60,295 bases of DNA, taken from assembly GCA_000716465.1 (NCBI GenBank), contig JNWL01000038.1, positions 1 to 60,295 on the forward strand, in the 5' to 3' direction. A program made the position numbers and the translations under genes. This DNA is from Streptomyces bikiniensis (lineage in GTDB: Bacteria; Actinomycetota; Actinomycetes; Streptomycetales; Streptomycetaceae). This document shows, piece after piece, positions 1 through 8,418 of this stretch (position 1 is its first letter; each line of letters starts with the position of its first letter). The notes below the pieces were generated by a model that made no database searches, was not told the DNA's origin, and was given only the letters and a program-made list of their open reading frames with translations.

Positions 1-196
1 GCCCCGCCCCACCCCCGCCCCGACGCCGGGAGGCCACGCGCCGGGCCCCCCGGGGGCCGCCGCTTCGACGCCCGCCGGCCCCGCGCCGGGCGCCCCGCCA
101 CGCGTACGGGGCGGTACCCGCCGCGCAGGCGGCCGTCCCTCGACGCCTCCGAGGAGCGCGCGGGGCGGTGCCGCGGCCCTCGGCCGCTTCGGCGCA

Positions 197-1168
197 CTAC
201 GGCGGCCAAGCGCCCGCGACCAGCGTGCCGAGGGCCGTGCGCCGGTGGGTGACCGAGCGGCCCGTGCGGGTCGTCGTCGCCAGGCCCGCCGATCTCAGCG
301 CGGCCGCGTGGGACGAGGCCGTCGCGTTGCTGACGCGGAGGGCGCGGGCCAGGGACGTCGTGGTGTGGGGTTCGGCGAGGAGGCGCAGGGCGTCCAGCCG
401 TGTGCGGCCCAGGACGGCGGCGAGGGCCTCGGCGGAGACGACCGGGCCCCCCGCGGTGGGCGGGAGCCCGGGACCGGCCGGGTACGTCAGGACCGCGGGG
501 CGGCCCGGTGCGTCGTGGAGAAGCGGGCCCGCCGGGTGGTGGAAGGTGGGCAGCAGGACCAGACCGCGCCCGTCGAGGCGGACGTCGCGGGCCGGTGCCG
601 CACCGGGCCACTCCCACACGCCCCCGTGGAGCCGGCTGCCCGGGGCCAGGCCGGTCAGGGCGGCGGCCACGCCGTGCTCGGCGACCGTCAGGGCGTAGCG
701 GGTGAGTTCCTCGCGGTGGAGGTCCTGCACGACGGACCAGACCGGGGCGAGGACCGTCTCGTACGCGGCCTGCTGGGCGCGGCGCAGGGTGTGCCAGGCC
801 GTCTCGTCGCCCCCGTGCAGGTCGTGGATCCAGCGGGGGGCGGGCGCCGCCCCGTGGACCCGCTCCAGCTCGGAGCGGACGAGAACGGGACTGGTGGCGC
901 GGATGTGCTCGAAGCCCTCGGCGACGGTGCAGCCGAGGACGTCGAGGAAGGAAGGCGGGCGACCCGCCGGAACCAGGTCGGCGAGCGGGCCGCTCGCGGC
1001 CGGGAGGGAGCGCAGGACGCGACCGCGCCACGGCGCGAACAGCGGCCCGCCGCTCCGGCTCACGGCCGTGGTCAGGGCGGCGTGCAACTCCTGGAGCGGC
1101 GCCGGGCGGGCCGCGAACCGGGTGCGGGCGAAGTCCTCCGCGGTGAAGTGGACCCGTAGCACTCTCAC
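197..1168 (-). CDS. ArsR-like winged-helix transcriptional regulator
   Basis: A 323-residue protein starting with GTG after a good GAGGAGTT ribosome site. Residues 1-230 form an unassigned N-terminal region of the type seen in Streptomyces DUF5937/ArsR-like regulators. Residues about 245-320 form a winged helix: TRLDALRLLAEP, then TTSLARALRVSNATASSH as the recognition helix, then a Gly-Arg wing. It probably binds DNA and is transcribed divergently from the secreted hydrolase 78 bp away, so that gene is a candidate target. Family assignment rests on the C-terminal helix-turn-helix; the ligand is unknown. Confidence 0.85.
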   Translation of the reverse strand: MRVLRVHFTAEDFARTRFAARPAPLQELHAALTTAVSRSGGPLFAPWRGRVLRSLPAASGPLADLVPAGRPPSFLDVLGCTVAEGFEHIRATSPVLVRSELERVHGAAPAPRWIHDLHGGDETAWHTLRRAQQAAYETVLAPVWSVVQDLHREELTRYALTVAEHGVAAALTGLAPGSRLHGGVWEWPGAAPARDVRLDGRGLVLLPTFHHPAGPLLHDAPGRPAVLTYPAGPGLPPTAGGPVVSAEALAAVLGRTRLDALRLLAEPHTTTSLARALRVSNATASSHAAALRSAGLATTTRTGRSVTHRRTALGTLVAGAWPP

Positions 1169-1246
1169 AACTCCTCGCTCCGGTCAGGCCTTTCGGCCGG
1201 GGCCTGAACCTTCGCGTCGTGACGGCCCCGTGCCGAGGATGCCCGT

Positions 1247-2326
1247 ATGACTTCGCGACGCACCCTTCTGAAGGGCACCCTGTGCGGGAGTGCCGCCGCC
1301 CTGCTGCCCGCGGCCGCGGCCGCGGGCACGCCCGGGAGCGGCCCGGTTCTCCGGCTGCCCGCGCCCACCGGCCCGCACCCCGTGGGCATGCGGACGGTCC
1401 ACCTCGTGGACCCGTCCCGGACCGATCCGTGGGCGGGCGGTGCGCGGGAGCTGATGCTGACCGTCCTGTACCCGGCCCGGTCGGCACACGGCTTCCCCCG
1501 GGCCCCGCAGCTCACTCCGGCCGAGGCACGGGAGTTCGCCGGCCTCGCGCCCCACGTCCACCCCGGACTGCCGCAGCCGGGAACGGTGGACTGGGGCGCG
1601 GTCCTCACCCACGGGCACAGGGGCGCGCCGCCGCTTCCCGGGCGGCGGCCGGTGCTGGTGTACTCGCCCGGCGGCGGTGACTCCCGCACGCTCGGCACGA
1701 CCCTCGCCGAGGACCTGGCGAGCCACGGCCGGGTGGTCGTGCTCGTCGACCACCCCGGTGACGCCTCCCAGGTGGAGCTGCCCACCGGAATGCGGACGAC
1801 CGTCCTGACCGGACCTCCGGACCCGGCGGCCTTCCGCACGATGGTGGACACCCGGATCGGGGACCTCCGCCTGGTCCTGGACCGGCTCGGCGACCTGCCG
1901 CTCGCACCGGTCATGGACCTCTGCCGGATCGGGATGTACGGGCACTCCGCAGGCGGCACGGCGGTGGTGTACGCGGCCCGTGACGACCGCCGGGTCGGCG
2001 CGGTGGCGAACCTGGAGGGGTATCTCGACCTGGACCCGAAGCCGACCGGCTTCGACCGGCCGCTGCTGCTGTTCCGCACCGACGGGTTCGACGGCGCCGC
2101 CCGGATCGAGTCGTCCTGGGCAGGTCTTCCCGGCCGCCGCGGGCTGCTCCCCGACGCGAACCACTGGGCGTTCACCGACTACGGTTCGCTCGTCCCCCGG
2201 CTCCGGGCCTCCGGTCTCGTGACGGCGGCGGCGCGGACCGCGCTCGTCGGCACCGGCGACTCCGCGGCGACACTCGCCCGGGTGCGGCGCCGGGTGGGGA
2301 CCTTCTTCGCCCGCCGCCTGCCGTGA
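1247..2326 (+). CDS. secreted alpha/beta hydrolase (Tat signal)
   Basis: A 359-residue enzyme beginning with a twin-arginine type signal (MTSRRTLLKG followed by an Ala-rich hydrophobic stretch to about residue 27), so it is probably exported folded. The nucleophile elbow GHSAGG places Ser234 as nucleophile. The late His in the DANHWAF motif is the likely general base. An oxyanion-type segment VYSPGGG lies near residue 140. The layout resembles PAF-acetylhydrolase/dienelactone-hydrolase-like secreted esterases of actinomycetes. The substrate cannot be deduced. It diverges from the ArsR-like regulator. Confidence 0.85.
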   Translation: MTSRRTLLKGTLCGSAAALLPAAAAAGTPGSGPVLRLPAPTGPHPVGMRTVHLVDPSRTDPWAGGARELMLTVLYPARSAHGFPRAPQLTPAEAREFAGLAPHVHPGLPQPGTVDWGAVLTHGHRGAPPLPGRRPVLVYSPGGGDSRTLGTTLAEDLASHGRVVVLVDHPGDASQVELPTGMRTTVLTGPPDPAAFRTMVDTRIGDLRLVLDRLGDLPLAPVMDLCRIGMYGHSAGGTAVVYAARDDRRVGAVANLEGYLDLDPKPTGFDRPLLLFRTDGFDGAARIESSWAGLPGRRGLLPDANHWAFTDYGSLVPRLRASGLVTAAARTALVGTGDSAATLARVRRRVGTFFARRLP

Positions 2327-2648
2327 CGGGACCACGAGGCGACGCCCGGCGGCCTGCTCCGGTCCCCGGAGCCCCGCGCGCTCCTCGGCCCCGCGCGATC
2401 CGGCGGCGCCGCGCACATCTCCGGGACGTCCCGACTCGTCCGCGGCACCTGCCTTGTCCGCGGCACCCGGCACACCGGTTTCCCGTGCGGGGCGCGACAG
2501 TCCCACGCCCTTCCCCGGGGCCCGATCCGGTGCGTGGCCCGGGGCGTCCGCCGGCTGGAGGCGCGGCCCGCACGCCCGGTCGGCGGGATCCGTTCACGGG
2601 CCCGCCGGCGGGAACCGCTCACGTGCCCGGCCCGTGGACCCGGCCCGG
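2327..2648. other. intergenic region between convergent genes, no gene seen
   Basis: About 320 bp between the stops of the hydrolase and the lipoprotein gene on the opposite strand. Open frames here are high-GC shadows without ribosome sites. Two close copies of TCCGCGGCACC lie near 2435-2466, and several GC-rich inverted segments near 2580-2640 could end transcription, but I see no clean terminator. Confidence 0.5.
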
Positions 2649-3248
2649 CTACGGGCTCGTCGGCGGCCCGCCCTCCGGGAGGGCGTCGAAGACGCGCCGG
2701 AGGGCGGGCGGCCGGTCGCCGTCGCCCGCGACGACCACGCGGCGGCCGTAGGTCACCTCGTACCGGAACCCGTCCGCGATCGGGCGCCCGGTCGGCCGCG
2801 CCGGGACGAGGGCGAACGCGGGGTCCTCCAGGGCCCCGCGCAGCCCGGCGGCCTCGGCGGGGGTCTGCCGGCCGGTCCGGGGCGGCTTGTCGCCGGAGCG
2901 GACCGTCCATTGCCCGTCCCGGTGGACGACGAGCCGGTTCCGGACCCCGGCGAAGCCGCCGGTGACGACCACCTGGACGAGGACCTCGCCCGGCCGGGGG
3001 TCCGGCCGGGGGACGGCCGGAGCGGTGGCGGTCCCGGGAGTGCCCGGCGCGGTCGTGGTGCCGGGGGCGCTCGTCGGAGCCGGGGTCCCGGACGCGCCCG
3101 GCCCGGCCGTGGTCCCCGGCGCGCCGGGCGCCGGAGGGGCCCCGGGCCCCGCGTCCGAGCCGCAGCCGGACGCGCCGCCCGCCAGGGCCGCCGCGAGCAG
3201 CACGGCCGCGCGTCGCCTTCCCCATCCGCCTCGCCTCACGGGACTCAT
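2649..3248 (-). CDS. putative lipoprotein, unknown function
   Basis: A 199-residue protein with a basic n-region, an Ala/Leu-rich h-region and the lipobox LAGGASGC, making Cys29 the predicted lipidated residue. A Pro/Gly/Thr/Ala-rich linker spans residues about 33-85. The remaining roughly 110 residues form a compact domain with the motifs VLVQVVVTGGFAG and FALVPARPT. No known catalytic motif is visible. It is probably anchored to the outer face of the membrane. Streptomyces genomes carry many similar small lipoproteins. Function unassigned. Confidence 0.75.
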   Translation of the reverse strand: MSPVRRGGWGRRRAAVLLAAALAGGASGCGSDAGPGAPPAPGAPGTTAGPGASGTPAPTSAPGTTTAPGTPGTATAPAVPRPDPRPGEVLVQVVVTGGFAGVRNRLVVHRDGQWTVRSGDKPPRTGRQTPAEAAGLRGALEDPAFALVPARPTGRPIADGFRYEVTYGRRVVVAGDGDRPPALRRVFDALPEGGPPTSP

Positions 3249-3324
3249 GGGAGGAGCATGCCCGGCGGGGCGCCTCCCCGCAGCCGGACGGCGGGATTCC
3301 GCTGCTGCCCGAGGTGCCCGAGCC

Positions 3325-3963
3325 TCAGCCCTCCCCCCGTACGATCCCGGTCAGCGGCCCCCGGTACTCCCAGCCCAGCGCGCCGTAGAGCTGTCGGCCG
3401 TCCACGGTCGCGGAGAGGACCCCGGTCGTGGAGCCGGCCCGGGCGGCGGCGGCCTCCAGGGTGAGCACGACGTTCGCGCCGAGGCCCCGGCGCCGGTGCG
3501 CCGCGTCCGTCTCGATCTGGTCGGCGACGGCGGTGGCGCCGGTCGGGGCGATCTGCCCCCGGGCGGCGAGGGTGCCGTCCGGGGCGAGGATCCGGACCCG
3601 GACGACGCCGTCCCGGACCTCGACGTTCCGGACGTACCCCTCGGGCGGCGCCGGACGGACGCCGGGGTCCAGCGCCTTGACCATCATGAAGCCGGGGTCG
3701 TCGGGGATCGTCCACCCCTCGGCGATCCACGGCGCCACCTCCTCCGCGTCCGCCATCACCTTGAGCCAGCTGTACGGCTCGGTGAGCCGCTCGCAGAGCG
3801 CGCGGACGGTGGCCGCGTCGGGCGCGGGCAGCACGTGCCGCAGGACGTGCCGGGGGAGGCCCACGTCGATCCGGTACCCCCAGGGCCGGTCCACGGCGGC
3901 CGGGGTGCCCCGGGAGGCCGTCCAGCCCCTCACCCACGCCGATGTAATGGCTCGCATATCCAT
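3325..3963 (-). CDS. GNAT family N-acetyltransferase
   Basis: A 212-residue protein whose C-terminal half shows the acetyl-CoA fold: a beta strand VRVRILAP, then a strand reading AVADQIETDAAHRRRGLGANVV, which contains the pyrophosphate-binding R-R-x-G-L-G signature at about residue 155. This is followed by a helix and the closing strand with LYGALGWEYRG. The substrate is unknown. ATG at 3963 is used here; ATG at 3957 is equally possible. The start codon sits inside a perfect 10-bp inverted repeat and just after a TAATAC -10-like sequence. Divergent from lon. Confidence 0.85.
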   Translation of the reverse strand: MDMRAITSAWVRGWTASRGTPAAVDRPWGYRIDVGLPRHVLRHVLPAPDAATVRALCERLTEPYSWLKVMADAEEVAPWIAEGWTIPDDPGFMMVKALDPGVRPAPPEGYVRNVEVRDGVVRVRILAPDGTLAARGQIAPTGATAVADQIETDAAHRRRGLGANVVLTLEAAAARAGSTTGVLSATVDGRQLYGALGWEYRGPLTGIVRGEG

Positions 3964-3979
3964 GGAGGTATTACATCGG
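3939..3979. promoter_or_regulatory. inverted repeat enclosing the acetyltransferase start codon
   Basis: CCGATGTAAT at 3939-3948 and ATTACATCGG at 3970-3979 are perfect 10-bp complements separated by 21 bp. On the minus strand the upstream arm overlaps a TAATAC -10-like hexamer, and the intervening DNA holds both possible ATG codons. It could be a repressor operator or an RNA hairpin presenting the start codon in its loop. The repeat is seen directly; the role is inferred. Confidence 0.6.
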
Positions 3980-4053
3980 CCGTTCGGGGAGGTGCGCGAG
4001 AGTGATCGCTCACAGCGAACAGGCGTCCGGGAACATTCATGGGCTCACAAGCA

Positions 4054-4072
4054 TTGAGTCCGTACAGCTCAA
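4054..4072. promoter_or_regulatory. HAIR motif, HspR operator of lon
   Basis: TTGAG at 4054-4058, nine bases, then CTCAA at 4068-4072. This matches the HspR-associated inverted repeat CTTGAGT-N7-ACTCAAG in its core. It lies 22 bp upstream of the lon start, where HspR is known to repress lon in Streptomyces. Heat shock would titrate DnaK away from HspR and release the gene. Confidence 0.85.
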
Positions 4073-4094
4073 CTTGACTGCCGAAGGGGAGATC

Positions 4095-6506
4095 ATGGCT
4101 TCTGAGTCCATGGCGTCCGCGCCGCTCACTCTGCCTGTGCTGCCGCTCGACGACGAGGTCGTGCTGCCCGGAATGGTGGTGCCGCTGGACCTGTCCGACA
4201 ACGACGTACGGGCCGCCGTCGAGGCCGCCCAGGCGGCCGCACGGCCCGGAGCGGGGAAGCCGCGGGTGCTGCTCGTGCCCCGCGTCGACGGCACCTACGC
4301 CGGGACCGGCGTCCTCGGGACCGTCGAGCAGGTGGGACGCCTGTCCGACGGCGACCCGGGCGCGCTCGTGCGCGGCCGCGGCCGCGTCCGCATCGGCGCC
4401 GGTACGACCGGCCCCGGCGCCGCCCTGTGGGTGGAGGGCACCGCCGTCGAGGAGACCCTGCCCGACCCGCTGCCCGGCTCCGTGACCGAGCTGGTCAAGG
4501 AGTACAAGGCGCTGGCCACCACCTGGCTCAAGAAGCGCGGCGCCTGGCAGGTCGTCGACCGCGTCCAGCAGATCGACGGCGTCGGCGCCCTCGCCGACAA
4601 CTCCGGCTACTCGCCCTTCCTGACCGTCGCCCAGCGCGTCGAGCTCCTGGAGACCGCCGACCCGGTCGCCCGGCTGCGCCTGGCCACCGCCCAGCTCCGC
4701 GAGCACCTCGCCGAGCAGGAGGTCGCCGAGACCATCGCCAAGGACGTCCAGGAGGGCGTCGACAAGCAGCAGCGCGAGTTCCTGCTCCGCCGCCAGCTCG
4801 AAGCCGTCCGCAAGGAGCTGCGCGAGCTCAACGGCGAGTCGGAGGGCGACGAGTCCGACGACTACCGCGCCCGCGTGGAGGCCGCCGACCTGCCCGGGAA
4901 GGTGCGCGAGGCCGCCCTCAAGGAGGTCGAGAAGCTGGAGCGGTCCAGCGACCAGTCCCCCGAGGGCTCCTGGATCCGCACCTGGCTCGACACGATCCTC
5001 GAACTGCCCTGGAACGAGCGGACCGAGGACCGGTACGACATCCGGGGCGCCCGCGCGGTGCTCGACGCCGAGCACGCCGGCCTGGACGACGTGAAGGAGC
5101 GGATCACCGAGTACCTGGCGGTGCGCAAGCGGCGCGCCGACCGCGGACTCGGCGTGGTCGGCGGACGCCGGGGCGGAGCCGTCCTCGCCCTCGTCGGCCC
5201 GCCCGGCGTCGGCAAGACCTCCCTCGGCGAGTCCGTCGCCCACGCGATGGGCCGCGAGTTCGTCCGGGTCGCCCTCGGCGGCGTCCGGGACGAGGCGGAG
5301 ATCCGCGGCCACCGGCGCACGTACGTCGGCGCCCTGCCCGGCCGGATCGTCCGCGCGATCAAGGAGGCCGGGTCCATGAACCCGGTGGTCCTGCTCGACG
5401 AGATCGACAAGGTCGGCTCCGACTTCCGCGGCGACCCCGCGGCGGCCCTCCTCGAAGTCCTCGACCCGGCGCAGAACCACACCTTCCGCGACCACTACCT
5501 GGAGGTCGAGCTCGACCTCTCCGACGTGGTCTTCCTGGCCACCGCGAACGTCCTGGAGTCCATCCCGGAAGCCCTCCTCGACCGCATGGAACTGGTGCGG
5601 CTCGACGGCTACACCGAGGACGAGAAGGTCGTCATCGCCCGCGACCACCTGCTGCCCCGGCAGCTGGAGCGGGCCGGCCTGGAGCCCGGCGAGGTCGTCC
5701 TGGAGGAGGCGTCGCTGCGGAAGCTGGCCGGCGAGTACACCCGCGAGGCGGGCGTCCGCACCCTGGAGCGGGCGATCTCCCGGCTGCTGCGGAAGGTCGC
5801 GGCCCAGCACGAACTGGGCGACCGGGAGCTGCCGTTCACGGTCCGCCCGGAGGACCTGCGGGAGCTGATCGGGCGGCCGCACCACGTGCCCGAGTCGGCG
5901 CAGGACCCGTCCGAGCGCCGGACGTCCGTGCCGGGCGTCGCCACCGGCCTCGCGGTGACCGGCGCGGGCGGCGACGTCCTCTTCGTGGAGGCCTCCCTGG
6001 CCGACCCGGAGACCGGTGCCGCGGGGCTCACCCTCACCGGGCAGCTGGGCGACGTGATGAAGGAGTCGGCGCAGATCGCGCTCTCCTTCCTCCGCTCGCA
6101 CGGCGCGGAGCTGGAGCTGCCCGTCACCGGCCTCAAGGACCGGGGCGTGCACATCCACTTCCCGGCGGGCGCGGTCCCCAAGGACGGGCCGAGCGCGGGC
6201 ATCACCATGACGACCGCCCTCGCCTCCCTGCTGAGCGGCCGGCTCGTCCGCACGGACGTGGCCATGACCGGTGAGGTCTCCCTCACCGGCCGGGTCCTGC
6301 CGATCGGCGGCGTGAAGCAGAAGCTGCTCGCCGCGCACCGGGCGGGCATCACGACGGTCGTGATCCCCAAGCGGAACGAGGCCGACCTGGACGACGTCCC
6401 GGCCGAGATCCTGGAGAAGTTGGAGGTCCACCCCGTGACGGACGTCCGGCAGGTCCTGGAGATCGCCCTCGCCCCGGCGGAGGTGCCGGTGGGCGCGGCG
6501 GCGTGA
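4095..6506 (+). CDS. lon: ATP-dependent Lon protease
   Basis: An 803-residue cytoplasmic AAA+ serine protease that degrades misfolded and regulatory proteins. An N-terminal substrate-binding LON domain occupies about residues 10-200. It is followed by a helical region and the ATPase with Walker A GPPGVGKT at 368-375 and Walker B VVLLDEIDK. The protease domain carries nucleophile Ser700 in PKDGPSAG and partner Lys743 in VKQK, 43 residues apart as in E. coli Lon. ATG 4095 is chosen because AAGGGGAG precedes it; an upstream in-frame ATG at 4002 would place the HspR site inside the gene. Length is normal. Confidence 0.98.
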   Translation: MASESMASAPLTLPVLPLDDEVVLPGMVVPLDLSDNDVRAAVEAAQAAARPGAGKPRVLLVPRVDGTYAGTGVLGTVEQVGRLSDGDPGALVRGRGRVRIGAGTTGPGAALWVEGTAVEETLPDPLPGSVTELVKEYKALATTWLKKRGAWQVVDRVQQIDGVGALADNSGYSPFLTVAQRVELLETADPVARLRLATAQLREHLAEQEVAETIAKDVQEGVDKQQREFLLRRQLEAVRKELRELNGESEGDESDDYRARVEAADLPGKVREAALKEVEKLERSSDQSPEGSWIRTWLDTILELPWNERTEDRYDIRGARAVLDAEHAGLDDVKERITEYLAVRKRRADRGLGVVGGRRGGAVLALVGPPGVGKTSLGESVAHAMGREFVRVALGGVRDEAEIRGHRRTYVGALPGRIVRAIKEAGSMNPVVLLDEIDKVGSDFRGDPAAALLEVLDPAQNHTFRDHYLEVELDLSDVVFLATANVLESIPEALLDRMELVRLDGYTEDEKVVIARDHLLPRQLERAGLEPGEVVLEEASLRKLAGEYTREAGVRTLERAISRLLRKVAAQHELGDRELPFTVRPEDLRELIGRPHHVPESAQDPSERRTSVPGVATGLAVTGAGGDVLFVEASLADPETGAAGLTLTGQLGDVMKESAQIALSFLRSHGAELELPVTGLKDRGVHIHFPAGAVPKDGPSAGITMTTALASLLSGRLVRTDVAMTGEVSLTGRVLPIGGVKQKLLAAHRAGITTVVIPKRNEADLDDVPAEILEKLEVHPVTDVRQVLEIALAPAEVPVGAAA

Positions 6507-6640
6507 TCCCCGGTCAGGAGCGGGGCGTTCCCTCGGGGGCGCCCCGCTCCGGCACGTCCGGGGGAGGGGCGCGGAGAGGGGCCGGACACCGGCCCGGGGG
6601 CGGGTCCGCGATGTCAGTCCCGGCTGTCATGATCGTACGC

Positions 6641-7252
6641 ATGAACGAAGACGCCTTCTGGGCTCTCATCGACGAGTTGAGCGGCCGCCCCGGCACCCGG
6701 GACGAGCGGCTGGAGTGGCTGGAGGGAGAGCTGCTGCGGCGTCCGGCCGAGGAGAGCGTGGCGTTCCAGGTGCGCCTGGAGAAGGCGTGCGGGGCGGCCG
6801 ACACGCACGCGGTGTGGCGGGCGGCGAACCGGATCGAGGGCGGCGCCTGCACGGACGACGGCTTCCACTGCTTCACGCTCTGGCTGGTGGGCCAGGGACG
6901 GAAGGCGTACGAGGCGGTGCTCGCCGACCCGGACGCGCTGGCCGACCTGCCGGACGTGCGGGCGCTCGCGGGGCGGCACCACGACGAGTGGGACGACGAC
7001 GAGTGGCCCGAGTGGGAGGAGCTCGACTACGTCGCCCAGGACGTGTACGACGAGCTGACCGGCCAGGAGGACGACGACGGTGAGGAGTTCCTCGACGCGG
7101 TCGAGGAGGCCGAGGAGGCCGAAGAGGCCGAGGCGGGGGAGGAAGCGGGGGAAGAGCGGGAAGAGGACGAGGAGCGCGGGGCGTCCGGGCCGGGGGGGTC
7201 GGCCCTGCCCCGGCTCACCGCCCTCTTCCCGCTCGTGCCGTCCGGCTCCTAG
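6641..7252 (+). CDS. DUF4240 domain protein with acidic tail
   Basis: A 203-residue cytoplasmic protein opening with MNEDAFWALIDE, the signature start of DUF4240 proteins. The domain continues to about residue 135 and includes VWRAANRIEGGACTDDGF and FTLWLVGQGRKAYE. From about residue 150 the chain becomes a Glu-rich low-complexity tail. CATGAT, seven bases before the ATG, looks like a -10 element, so the mRNA may be leaderless; this supports 6641 over in-frame starts at 6503 or 6611. The biochemical role of DUF4240 is unknown. Confidence 0.85.
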   Translation: MNEDAFWALIDELSGRPGTRDERLEWLEGELLRRPAEESVAFQVRLEKACGAADTHAVWRAANRIEGGACTDDGFHCFTLWLVGQGRKAYEAVLADPDALADLPDVRALAGRHHDEWDDDEWPEWEELDYVAQDVYDELTGQEDDDGEEFLDAVEEAEEAEEAEAGEEAGEEREEDEERGASGPGGSALPRLTALFPLVPSGS

Positions 7253-7287
7253 GCGCCGCCCGGCCGGTCTCGGGGCCGGGCGGCGCC
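7252..7287. terminator. bidirectional terminator hairpin
   Basis: A perfect 14-bp stem pairs GGCGCCGCCCGGCC with its complement across a short loop. It lies between the convergent stops of the DUF4240 gene and the LPMO gene. It lacks a T-tract, as is usual in Streptomyces. Confidence 0.8.
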
Positions 7288-7309
7288 GTCGGTGACGCGT
7301 GGGGGCGCG

Positions 7310-8218
7310 TCAGGAGCCGGACGCGTTCCGGCGGCGGCCCAGGAGCAGGCTGCCCGCCGCGAAGGCGGCGAGGGCGCCCGCGCCCGCGAGGGCCGGCACC
7401 AGGGGGGAGGACGTCCCGGCCGTCTCGGCGGAGAGCGCCGGGGGCTGCTCGTCGCCGCCGTGGCCCGCGTGGCTGACGGTGGACAGGGCGGCGCCCGCCG
7501 CGATCTTCGCCTCGGTCGGGGCCTGCGCCTGCGTCCGGGCCCCGGCCCCGGTCGCCGCACCGGCCTGGCCCGTACCGCCGAAGGTGACGTCCGAGCAGCT
7601 GTAGAAGGCCTCGGGGCTGTCGTTGCGCTGCCAGACCTTGTAGACGACGTGGCGGCCGGTGCGGGCCGGCAGGGTGCCCGTGAAGTTGTAGTAGCCGTCG
7701 GTGGCGGTGCGGGTCGTGTTGTACACCGCGACCGGGGTCGCGTCCAGGTCCGACCACTTCAGGGGCTTCGTCGGGTCGAAGCCGGCCTTGGTGATGTAGA
7801 CCGTCATGGTGCCCGAGTGGGCCGCCGTCGTCCGGAACCTGAAGTCGAAGGAGCCGGCGGCGACCGCCGTCGCCGGCCAGTCGGTGCGCGCCCAGTCCAG
7901 GGCCCGGTACTTCTCGCGGTTCGCCGAACAGAGCTTGCCGTCCGGGATGAGGGACCGGTGCTGCCCGTCCGCGTTGGCGATGTTGACCTCGTTCCAGTCG
8001 TAGAGCGGCTGGGTGCCGGAGTCGGCGACGAGGTCCTTGCACACCTGCGACCTGGGCGTCTCGGGGCCCTCGGCGTAACAGGCGGCCAACCGGCTCACGG
8101 GGTTGAAGACGGCACCGTGGGCACTGGCCGCCGTGGGGGTGAGACCGACGAGCGCGGCGGCGGACAGGGCGGCGGCACCGGTGGCGGCGGCGCGCCGGGC
8201 GGAAGGCAGGGAAGGCAT
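7310..8218 (-). CDS. AA10 lytic polysaccharide monooxygenase (chitin-active type)
   Basis: A 302-residue secreted copper enzyme that oxidatively cleaves polysaccharide, most likely chitin. The signal peptide ends in ASA, exposing His34 as the mature N-terminal residue (HGAVFNP). With His134 in the TAAHSGT motif it would form the copper histidine brace. The catalytic domain extends to about residue 215. A linker, a C-terminal hydrophobic segment and a terminal RRR follow, so unlike most small Streptomyces chitin-binding LPMOs this one looks retained at the surface. A weak LSAETAG sequence precedes the segment, but it is not a clean sortase motif. A DasR-type site lies upstream. Confidence 0.92.
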   Translation of the reverse strand: MPSLPSARRAAATGAAALSAAALVGLTPTAASAHGAVFNPVSRLAACYAEGPETPRSQVCKDLVADSGTQPLYDWNEVNIANADGQHRSLIPDGKLCSANREKYRALDWARTDWPATAVAAGSFDFRFRTTAAHSGTMTVYITKAGFDPTKPLKWSDLDATPVAVYNTTRTATDGYYNFTGTLPARTGRHVVYKVWQRNDSPEAFYSCSDVTFGGTGQAGAATGAGARTQAQAPTEAKIAAGAALSTVSHAGHGGDEQPPALSAETAGTSSPLVPALAGAGALAAFAAGSLLLGRRRNASGS

Positions 8219-8314
8219 GCGGGGGCTCTCTCTCGTGCGTGGGGGAGTACGGAATGAGCAACGCGCGCGGGGCGCACGGAAGTTGAACTCCGTGCGACCG
8301 TCATAGAGCCTCGC

Positions 8315-8330
8315 ATTGGTCCATACCAAT
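8315..8330. promoter_or_regulatory. dre-like DasR operator upstream of the LPMO
   Basis: On the minus strand it reads ATTGGTATGGACCAAT, a 6-4-6 inverted repeat close to the DasR responsive element ACTGGTCTAGACCAGT. A possible -35 TTGGTA overlaps it, and a possible -10 TATGAC lies at 8300-8305. DasR represses chitin and GlcNAc utilisation genes, which fits an LPMO target. The match is imperfect in the central four bases. Confidence 0.7.
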
Positions 8331-8418
8331 GGGCAAGGGGGTGGAGCCGAAAAGGCCGAACGGCCCCCGGGGCGCGCCGTGCGCCCGGGAGGCCGCCGGG
8401 AAGGGGGTGGGCGGGGCG

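Noticed and set aside
3930..6431. 833-codon open frame antisense to lon
   Set aside because: Composition is Gly/Asp/Arg/Val-rich shadow of high-GC codons; lon on the other strand has all family motifs and a ribosome site.
7320..7450. Sortase LPXTG/LAXTG signal at the LPMO C-terminus
   Set aside because: Only a degenerate LSAETAG is present before the hydrophobic segment, so sortase anchoring is not supported.
8140..8218. Treating the LPMO and muramidase as one long protein
   Set aside because: A single open frame runs through both on the minus strand, but each has its own signal peptide and start, and the muramidase is in a different frame.
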